Shown here piece by piece: positions 8,286-13,363 of a stretch of DNA of 13,363 nucleotides. Under the pieces are notes generated by a model. The model saw only the letters and a program-made list of their open reading frames with translations, made no database searches and had not been told where the DNA came from. The stretch covers positions 1 to 13,363 of the forward strand of contig CAYWNK010000182.1 of NCBI GenBank assembly GCA_964459495.1, written 5' to 3'. A program made the position numbers and the translations under genes. The stretch's first letter is position 1. The number at the start of each line of letters is the position of its first letter. This DNA comes from CAYWNK01 sp964459495 (lineage in GTDB: Bacteria; Planctomycetota; UBA1135; GCA-002686595).

Positions 8286-9701
8286 TCAGCTCTCGAGAAA
8301 GCGCAGGACGTTGCGGCGCGCCACCGCCATGATCGTGCCCTGGGGATTGACGCTGGGCGCCGTGCAGAGCGCGCTGCCGTCGACGAGAAACAGCTCGTCG
8401 GGGCCCCACACCCGCCCAAAGGAATCGGCGGCACAGCGCTTGGTGTTCTCCCCCATCGGGCACGAGCCCACCAGGTGGACGGCGACCAGCTCGGTGCGAT
8501 GGGCCAGCAGGCGATCCGGCAGAGCGGCGATGTCGGCCTCCGAACAGAGTGGACCCTGCTGGCGCAGATTGGGGTAGATCGCCGTGGCACCAGCTTCGAG
8601 CAAGAGACGGGCCAGGCGACCCAGCGACACCGCCATCGCATGCGCGTCATGGTCCGACAGGTGGTAGCGAACCAGCGGGCTGCCCACAAAGGGCAGCGCC
8701 CTGACCGTGCCGTAGCTATCGCCGCACACCTGGGCGTAGTACTGGGCGAGGTACGGCCAGTCCGCCCGCAGGGCCCCAAGCTCGTCGGGGTAGTCGATCA
8801 GGCCAATGCCGAGGAACGGCAGCGAGCTGATCGAACAGCCAAAGCTCTGCTGGGGAGAAAACTCGCGCACCTGATGCACGCCCACGCCCATGCCCGGCTC
8901 GTTGACGACCTCGCCGAAGCGCGCGACCACCTTCAGCATCGGGTGCAGGCGCAGCGAATCTCCGATATGGCGCCGAATGCCGGAACGACGCAGCAGAAAC
9001 GGTGTCGATACCGCGCCCGCCCCCATGAAGACGTGGTGGGCACGCAGCTCCTCGGTGCCCCCGGCTGTCCGCACCCGAACCGACCAAGTCCGGCCGATGC
9101 GTCGCAGGCGCTCCACCCGGGCGGGGCAGCGAAGGTCGCCGCCCAGCTCCACGAAGCGCGGAAGTAGGGTGCGCGACATCGAGTTCTTCAGGCCTCCGGC
9201 GTAGGTCTCCCCGGACCGGTAGGTCTGAAATCGCGGCACTTCCTGGCTCGCCCAGCCTAGCGCGCGCGCGCCGGCGTCCAGGCGCTGCGAGGCCTTGCTT
9301 GCGGGCCCCTCCAGGTAGCTCACCCCCACCTCTTCCTCGATCCAGCTGTGGTGCTCATCCAGCGCCCCGTCCCCTAGCTCGGCGACCTGAAAGTCGCGGC
9401 GCCAAACCTCGAGCACATCGCCGGGGACGCGGTGATAGAGACCGCTGTTGACCTCGCTCCCCCCGCCCAGGCAGGAGCCCTCGGCGTAGTTGATCCGCTG
9501 CCGACCTAGGGCCGGACTGATGCCGGCGCTGCGGTAGCTCTGGATGATCTCCTTTTGGCTGTAGGCGCGCGGCGGAGCAGGGCGTGCATCCCGGCCCTCC
9601 TCAAGCATCACCACGCCGCGCCCGGCCTGCACCAGGTGGAACGCGGTCACGGCGGACCCGGGACCCGAACCGACGACGAGGCAGTCGACCACGCCGCTCA
9701 T
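8286..9701 (-). CDS. GMC-family FAD-dependent oxidoreductase
   Basis: A 471-residue flavoprotein of the glucose-methanol-choline oxidoreductase family, which oxidises alcohol groups of sugars, sterols, long-chain alcohols or choline. The N-terminal ADP-binding fold is CLVVGSGPGSAVTAFHL with LEEG (34-37). The FAD-contact motif is YAEGSCLGGGSEVNSGLYHR (72-91). The C-terminal signature carries the catalytic pair: His409 in HLVGSCPMG and Asn452 in APSVNPQGTIMA, with LFLVDGSALCT between them. It has no Sec or Tat signal, so it acts in the cytoplasm or at the membrane face. It is shorter than long-chain alcohol oxidases, which carry an extra N-terminal region. That region resembles the separate small protein encoded just upstream, whose stop overlaps this ATG by 4 bases. 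Cholesterol-oxidase-like or polyprenol/alcohol oxidase roles are possible; the substrate is unknown. Confidence 0.92.
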   Translation of the reverse strand: MSGVVDCLVVGSGPGSAVTAFHLVQAGRGVVMLEEGRDARPAPPRAYSQKEIIQSYRSAGISPALGRQRINYAEGSCLGGGSEVNSGLYHRVPGDVLEVWRRDFQVAELGDGALDEHHSWIEEEVGVSYLEGPASKASQRLDAGARALGWASQEVPRFQTYRSGETYAGGLKNSMSRTLLPRFVELGGDLRCPARVERLRRIGRTWSVRVRTAGGTEELRAHHVFMGAGAVSTPFLLRRSGIRRHIGDSLRLHPMLKVVARFGEVVNEPGMGVGVHQVREFSPQQSFGCSISSLPFLGIGLIDYPDELGALRADWPYLAQYYAQVCGDSYGTVRALPFVGSPLVRYHLSDHDAHAMAVSLGRLARLLLEAGATAIYPNLRQQGPLCSEADIAALPDRLLAHRTELVAVHLVGSCPMGENTKRCAADSFGRVWGPDELFLVDGSALCTAPSVNPQGTIMAVARRNVLRFLES

Positions 9702-10102
9702 CGTTGGACCTCCGCCCTGTTCTTGGCCGCAAGCTCCGCACCGTACCGGTCCTCAAAGCTGAGCAAGCTCATCAACGACAGCGTTTCGTAGAAACGCACG
9801 AAGTCGCGCAGCACGCCGATGCGCGAATTCTTCCAGCGCGCGATCCGCCGCCCACGCCTTGCAGGATCCAGGCGGTGGAAGCGACTCCCGGTCATGACAA
9901 TCGACCACCAGTCGAAGACCAGCGTCAGCAAGAAGAGCGGCAAGCGCACGATGTGGGACGCGCCCTGGTGATGGGCAAGGACCCGCTGTGCCATCGCGTT
10001 GCGCGCCGAGGGCGGATAGTTGTCCGCGAATCCAGCGTGATGCTGCTCCACAAAGCTGTAGGTCAGCGCGGAGACCACGGATCGGAAGGTGGACGCAAAC
10101 AC
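9698..10102 (-). CDS. Small membrane-associated protein, candidate partner subunit of the GMC oxidoreductase
   Basis: A 134-residue protein of no family I can name with certainty. It starts at GTG 10102, 16 bases after the stop of the upstream SDR gene; the frame upstream of that GTG offers no better start. The middle (about 48-70, HIVRLPLFLLTLVFDWWSIVMTG) is hydrophobic and may be a membrane segment or re-entrant helix. The C-terminal part (LDPARRGRRIARWKNS, then RIGVLRDFVRFYETLSLM) resembles the helical region that precedes the FAD domain in long-chain alcohol oxidase-type GMC enzymes (there: R..L..W..S..P.LR..F...). Its stop codon overlaps the GMC start by 4 bases. I infer a small subunit or membrane anchor for the flavoenzyme, analogous to two-component GMC dehydrogenases; this needs a profile search. 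Confidence 0.72.
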   Translation of the reverse strand: MFASTFRSVVSALTYSFVEQHHAGFADNYPPSARNAMAQRVLAHHQGASHIVRLPLFLLTLVFDWWSIVMTGSRFHRLDPARRGRRIARWKNSRIGVLRDFVRFYETLSLMSLLSFEDRYGAELAAKNRAEVQR

Positions 10103-10118
10103 GGCGAATCTTGCAGAG

Positions 10119-11168
10119 CTAGCTGAACTTCTTGAGGACGCCGATCACGCCCTGCTTGACGCGACTCTTGTGGGCTGAATAGTCGTCCTTGCCCTGCTCC
10201 CTCAGGCCCTGCCGATTGGCCAAGAACCAGTCGTAGGAGTGCGCCAGCATTTCGTCGTTCGAGAACTGCGGCTTCCAGCCGAGCTTCTCCTTCGTCGTCG
10301 TGACGTCGAAGTAGAAGGGCTTGTGGTAGGTGAGATAGTGCCAGGGCGCCAGCGGGGATAAGCGCAGTTTGTCCGCCGTCCATAGGGTGCTGATCGCCAT
10401 CCAAACCGGGATCCCACGGACCTTGGAGCCGGTGCCCGCATGGGCGCAGAGGGTCTCGAGCGCTTCGCGCAGCGTGCCGTAGCGGTCGGTTCCCACGTTG
10501 AAGACGCCGGGGGCCTGCTGCAGGGCGCTTTCGATGCTGACGTTGATCAGGTCGTCGATGTGCACGAACTGGAAGCCGTTCGATCCGTCGCCGATGACGT
10601 AAACGTTGCGGCCCTCGGAGATCCACTCAAAGAGGATCTGGAAGATGCCGAGGCGCTCGGTGCCGATGATGGTTCGCGGGCGAATCGTCGAGCAAGAGAG
10701 TCCGTCCGGGCGCGCCATCTCCGCCCGCACCAAGTCGTCCCCCGCCTCCTTGCTGCGCCCGTAGATCTCGGCCGAATTCAGGGGCGAGTCGTCCCGCACC
10801 GGGCAGTCGGCGTCGCTGAGCGAGCCAAAGATCGCCGACGAGCTCATGTGGCAGAAGTGTTTCACGCCCGCGGCCTTGGCCGTCTCTAGCGCGATGCGCG
10901 TGCCCTCGACGTTCACGTCCCAGAAGCCCGTGCCCGCCTTGCGCAGGGGCACAAGCGCAGCATTGTGATGCACGAAGTCCACGCCCTCCATCGCGCGCGC
11001 CATGCCATCGCGATCGAGGACGCTGGTCTCGACAAAGCTGGACGCGGGATCCCGTTCGGGGGCATCGTGTACGTCGAGTACGCGGACCTGCTCCCCGCGC
11101 GCCAGGAGGCTTCGGGTCAGAAAGCTGCCAACGTAGCCGTTGCCGCCGGTGACGAGGTGCTGGGCCAT
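10119..11168 (-). CDS. NAD-dependent extended SDR (epimerase/dehydratase, 3beta-HSD-like), first in operon
   Basis: A 349-residue extended SDR. The dinucleotide loop is VTGGNGYVGSFL (6-17), followed by an acidic residue in VLDVHDAPE that favours NAD over NADP. Further motifs are DFVHHNAALVPLRKAG (64-79), VNVEGT (85-90), HMSSSAIFG (107-115) and the catalytic YGRSK (Tyr136, Lys140). The HNAALVPL and VNVEGT blocks look like those of sterol-4-carboxylate 3-dehydrogenase/3beta-HSD-type members as well as nucleotide-sugar epimerases. The C-terminus adds a basic tail (KSRVKQGVIGVLKKF) that could touch the membrane. ATG 11168 lies 2 bases after the stop of the glycosyltransferase gene, so the two are almost certainly co-translated. 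The substrate is undetermined. It is clearly different from, not a recent copy of, the SDR at 7198-8280. Confidence 0.88.
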   Translation of the reverse strand: MAQHLVTGGNGYVGSFLTRSLLARGEQVRVLDVHDAPERDPASSFVETSVLDRDGMARAMEGVDFVHHNAALVPLRKAGTGFWDVNVEGTRIALETAKAAGVKHFCHMSSSAIFGSLSDADCPVRDDSPLNSAEIYGRSKEAGDDLVRAEMARPDGLSCSTIRPRTIIGTERLGIFQILFEWISEGRNVYVIGDGSNGFQFVHIDDLINVSIESALQQAPGVFNVGTDRYGTLREALETLCAHAGTGSKVRGIPVWMAISTLWTADKLRLSPLAPWHYLTYHKPFYFDVTTTKEKLGWKPQFSNDEMLAHSYDWFLANRQGLREQGKDDYSAHKSRVKQGVIGVLKKFS

Positions 11169-11170
11169 GA

Positions 11171-12796
11171 CTAGCGTTCCCCTGCCGCGACTTCGATGGC
11201 GTTCGACCCCGGAGTGATCGCCCGGTCCCTGCGCTGCAGGAATGTGAAGTAGCCCGTCTCTCCGTTGATTGCGTCGTCCAGCGGCGCCGCCACGAGCCTG
11301 TACTCGGCGCGCACCAGGGGATCGAGCTCCGCGTCGAAGCTCGGCATGGGCTGTGGGGTGGACGTGAGGTCGCGGCTGAACATGTAGAACGTGGGCTTCT
11401 TCGAGAACATATAGGCGGGGTCAGCCTTCTCGTGGCCCGGCAGGCCCTTGCCGATTCCGGGCAGCTGTTTGTGGGCGATGTGGGTGTCGACCCAGCCGTG
11501 GTAGTCGAGGATGCGCATGTCAGCGTGGTAGGCGATCGCGCCGATGGCCTTGGTCACCACGCTCTCGCTTGGATCGCTGCGGTAGCCCTGGAAGAAGCGA
11601 CCGACCAAGGAGAGCCGCGCCACGTGCCAGCGCTCGGTTTGGACGCCGCGGTAGCTGCCGTGCTGGCGGCTGGGCTTGGGGAAGATCGCGGCCTCGACGG
11701 GGGTCGAATGCAGCAGCGTGCCGGCCAGCGCCAGGCCCGTCGCCGCGCGCGCGAATCCAAGCCGGCGCGCATCGGGGGCAGCCCCCAGCAGGCCGTGCAG
11801 GGCGTCCCCGAAGAGCAGATACAGGAGCGGCAGCACCGGCACGAAGAACCGGTACATCGCCATGTAATCGCCGCCGATGTAGACGACGTAGGCCGTATAG
11901 GCCAACAGCACCGTCCAAAGGATCGTGAGGGCAACGCCGCGGCCGGAATGCTCACTGTGATCCGTGCGGCCCGCCTGACCGGCGACCCGCCGCAGAACCG
12001 GAGCCGCCAGCAGCGGCAGGGCGAAGAGCGCGGCAAACCAGCCGGTGTAGATCGCGCCGCGGATGTACTGGTAGTAGGTGCCCCCGGTCTTCAGGTAGTA
12101 GGTGTTGGGCAGCGGGTAGCCGAAGTAGCTCCAGCGCGCCGCGAAGTACGCCACCCCGAGCACCGCACAGACCACCATCGGAGCCAGCTGGGCGCGCAGA
12201 GCCCCTCTGCGGCCGCGGGCAAAGTGCAGGGTCAGCCCGGCGATCAGCACCGCCAGCAGCGCACCGTCGGGCCGCACGAGCGCCGCCAGCAGGCCGCAAA
12301 CAAACGCCATCCAAGCCGCCTTCGGCTGCGGCGTCCGCCAGGTCGAGGCCAACCCGTAGCAGGCGGCCAGGAAAAAGAACCCGTAGAAGTTGGTCTCCAT
12401 CGCGCTGCCTGCCCAGGTCGCAAAGGGTCCGGCGGCAGCTAGTAGCAAGCAGGGCACGAGCGCCAAACCCCGCCCCCAGCCCAGCAGCCGCCAGGCGAAG
12501 CGATAGGTCAGCAGAATCGTGGCCGCGCCCGCAAGCGTGCCGAGCATCTGCCAGGCCAACATCGAATCCCCGAGGAGCCACACGAAGAGGCCACCGATCG
12601 CGATCCAAAGGAACGCGGTGTAGCCTTCAACCGGCTCTTCCCCAGGGTTCCAAATGAAGCCAAGGCCCTCGCCAAAGTGCTTCGAGAACCGGTGATTCAG
12701 ATACGCATCTTCGGCGGCGCACTGCAGGTAGAGCACGTGCGCCAGATAGAGCAGCACTACGAGGGCCAGGATCAGCCGGCTCGTCCGCGGGTTCAT
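11171..12796 (-). CDS. GT-C-fold membrane glycosyltransferase (AftB/ArnT/GT39-like)
   Basis: A 541-residue polytopic membrane protein. After the first membrane helix (about 8-24) comes the external acidic motif AAEDAYLNHRFSKHFGEGLGFIWNPGEEPVEGYTAFLW (written here in parts: Glu29-Asp30, GEGLGF at 42-47, EGYT at 57-60). This is the signature of GT-C transferases that take sugars from polyprenyl-phosphate donors, where the Asp is the likely catalytic base. Many further hydrophobic segments follow up to about residue 370. The C-terminal soluble domain has ILDYHGWVDTHIAHK and LPGHEKADPAYMF, a layout typical of mycobacterial AftB-like and related bacterial enzymes. The ATG at 12796 (MNPRTSRLILALV) was chosen because the upstream frame to GTG 12910 is Arg/Pro/Gly-rich shadow sequence and AAGG/AGGG lies just before 12796. 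The sugar and the acceptor are unknown. Confidence 0.85.
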   Translation of the reverse strand: MNPRTSRLILALVVLLYLAHVLYLQCAAEDAYLNHRFSKHFGEGLGFIWNPGEEPVEGYTAFLWIAIGGLFVWLLGDSMLAWQMLGTLAGAATILLTYRFAWRLLGWGRGLALVPCLLLAAAGPFATWAGSAMETNFYGFFFLAACYGLASTWRTPQPKAAWMAFVCGLLAALVRPDGALLAVLIAGLTLHFARGRRGALRAQLAPMVVCAVLGVAYFAARWSYFGYPLPNTYYLKTGGTYYQYIRGAIYTGWFAALFALPLLAAPVLRRVAGQAGRTDHSEHSGRGVALTILWTVLLAYTAYVVYIGGDYMAMYRFFVPVLPLLYLLFGDALHGLLGAAPDARRLGFARAATGLALAGTLLHSTPVEAAIFPKPSRQHGSYRGVQTERWHVARLSLVGRFFQGYRSDPSESVVTKAIGAIAYHADMRILDYHGWVDTHIAHKQLPGIGKGLPGHEKADPAYMFSKKPTFYMFSRDLTSTPQPMPSFDAELDPLVRAEYRLVAAPLDDAINGETGYFTFLQRRDRAITPGSNAIEVAAGER

Positions 12797-12892
12797 CGCC
12801 CTAAGCCTTGGATAAGCATCGAGGACGGGATTGTAGCGGACGCCCCCTTCGGCCCCATGGCCCGAGGGCGAACCTGGGACAAATCGGGGGCG

Positions 12893-12916
12893 CGCACCGC
12901 ATCGGGACACGGTGCG
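12893..12916. terminator. Possible weak terminator hairpin after the lipoprotein gene
   Basis: CGCACCG (12893-12899) pairs perfectly with CGGTGCG (12910-12916) around a 10-base loop, 20 bases downstream of the lipoprotein stop on the minus strand. There is no proper T-run after it (only a short GATTTG), so Rho-independent termination is uncertain. The rest of the 140-base spacer (12797-12936) would hold the promoter of the glycosyltransferase operon, but I see no convincing -35/-10 pair. Confidence 0.35.
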
Positions 12917-12936
12917 GGGCCCCTATCACTCGCCGG

Positions 12937-13209
12937 CTACTCGGAATCTCTGGCCCGATCGAAGCCCGATTCGCTGGGGGTCGGTGCCGAAGCCTCCTTG
13001 ACCATCGTGGGATCGAAGAGCTTGATGGTCGTAGAGCTGGGGTCCACGTTCGAAACCGTGCCAGTGAAACTGTTGAGCTTGACCAAGCTCTTCTCCACGA
13101 CCAGGTTCCCCCGTCCATCGCTGGAGATCGAGGTGACGAAGGGACCGGCGGTGGTGCAGCCGGCGGCGAAGAGGACGGTGGCGGCTGCGGCGAGGCGAGC
13201 GAAGTTCAT
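12937..13209 (-). CDS. Small predicted lipoprotein
   Basis: A 90-residue protein with a classic lipoprotein signal peptide: MNFAR, a hydrophobic stretch LAAAATVLF and the lipobox AAGC with the acylated Cys18. The mature part starts CTTAGPFVTSIS and continues DGRGNLVVEKSLVKLNSF, and has no recognisable enzymatic domain. The short beta-rich, Ser/Thr-rich mature sequence (SSTTIKLFD) and its acidic tail (SGFDRARDSE) suggest a periplasmic, membrane-anchored protein. Residues after the Cys are not Asp, so outer-membrane sorting by the Lol system would be expected in a Gram-negative cell. The function is unknown. It is separated by 140 bases and a possible hairpin from the glycosyltransferase operon and is probably its own unit. 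I see no clear ribosome-binding site before ATG 13209. The upstream 154 bases (13210-13363) contain no gene or clear promoter that I can support. Confidence 0.78.
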   Translation of the reverse strand: MNFARLAAAATVLFAAGCTTAGPFVTSISSDGRGNLVVEKSLVKLNSFTGTVSNVDPSSTTIKLFDPTMVKEASAPTPSESGFDRARDSE

Positions 13210-13363
13210 GATTCGTTGTCGTTGGGGAAAAAGAGACTTGTGGACCCTGGAGATCGGTCCCCTCGTCGGCCGCCGTGCCCCATACCTGGAAGATGATTCC
13301 GAGGAGTGCCGCTCAAGGGAACGGGACTCGGGGCCCCTCCCACCCTCCGCCTCCCCCCAAGGC

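Noticed and set aside
8281..8463. 61-residue N-terminal extension of the second SDR
   Set aside because: It overlaps the conserved C-terminus of the GMC gene in another frame, and the Rossmann fold begins just after ATG 8280.
11432..12442. Plus-strand open frame opposite the glycosyltransferase gene (about 336 codons)
   Set aside because: Gln/Arg/His-rich translation without membrane segments or motifs, opposite a convincing membrane protein.
12797..12910. 38-residue N-terminal extension of the glycosyltransferase from GTG 12910
   Set aside because: It is Arg/Pro/Gly-rich and precedes a natural signal-anchor start at ATG 12796; its GTG also sits within the 12893-12916 stem-loop.
13210..13363. 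Promoter for the lipoprotein gene (a TTGAGC element on the minus strand)
   Set aside because: No matching -10 element at 16-18 bases was found, so there is not enough to support a call.

Overview
This GC-rich bacterial window is dense with genes and has no intergenic gap above about 160 bases. It contains no RNA gene, insertion sequence, phage gene or CRISPR array that I can see. The GC content, the prokaryotic lipobox lipoprotein, the membrane pyrophosphatase and the mix of lipid-type oxidoreductases would fit an environmental lineage of the former Deltaproteobacteria (for example Myxococcota or Binatota). That placement is an impression, not a result; no marker gene here fixes it.

Left part, plus strand (1-4269). 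The window opens inside a membrane-bound ion-pumping pyrophosphatase gene (hppA) whose active-site loops are intact and whose residues indicate the K+-dependent class. Twenty-one bases later comes ribosomal silencing factor rsfS. Its conserved N-terminus has no ATG, GTG or TTG; the best-placed start is an ATC codon at 2070 behind a TAGGA sequence. A 130-base spacer follows, ending in a 15-bp hairpin that touches the ATG of a YyaL/SPATA20-type protein (thioredoxin-like DUF255 domain plus alpha/alpha-barrel). In that protein the usual CxxC is SxxC.

Right part, minus strand (13209 down to 4244). Nine genes run in the same direction. In transcription order they are: a small lipoprotein; a GT-C membrane glycosyltransferase; an extended SDR of 3beta-HSD/epimerase type; a 134-residue membrane-associated protein; a GMC-family FAD oxidoreductase; a second extended SDR; two tandem paralogous multi-spanning membrane proteins of unknown function; and a B12-binding-type radical SAM protein. 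Several junctions are 4-base ATGA or GTGA-type overlaps or gaps of 2 to 31 bases, so at least the stretch from the glycosyltransferase (12796) to the second membrane protein (6417) looks like one operon, probably continuing to 4244. The last gene overlaps the convergent yyaL-like gene by 26 bases.

How the genes may work together (inference): two NAD(P)-dependent sugar/sterol-type dehydrogenases, a flavin alcohol oxidase with a candidate partner subunit, a polyprenyl-phosphate-sugar-dependent glycosyltransferase, membrane proteins and a radical SAM enzyme are what one would expect of a lipid or glycolipid tailoring pathway at the membrane. The substrate cannot be read from the sequence. The most unusual items are the ATC start of rsfS, the hairpin at the start codon of the yyaL-like gene, the small-protein/GMC pair and the duplicated unknown membrane protein.
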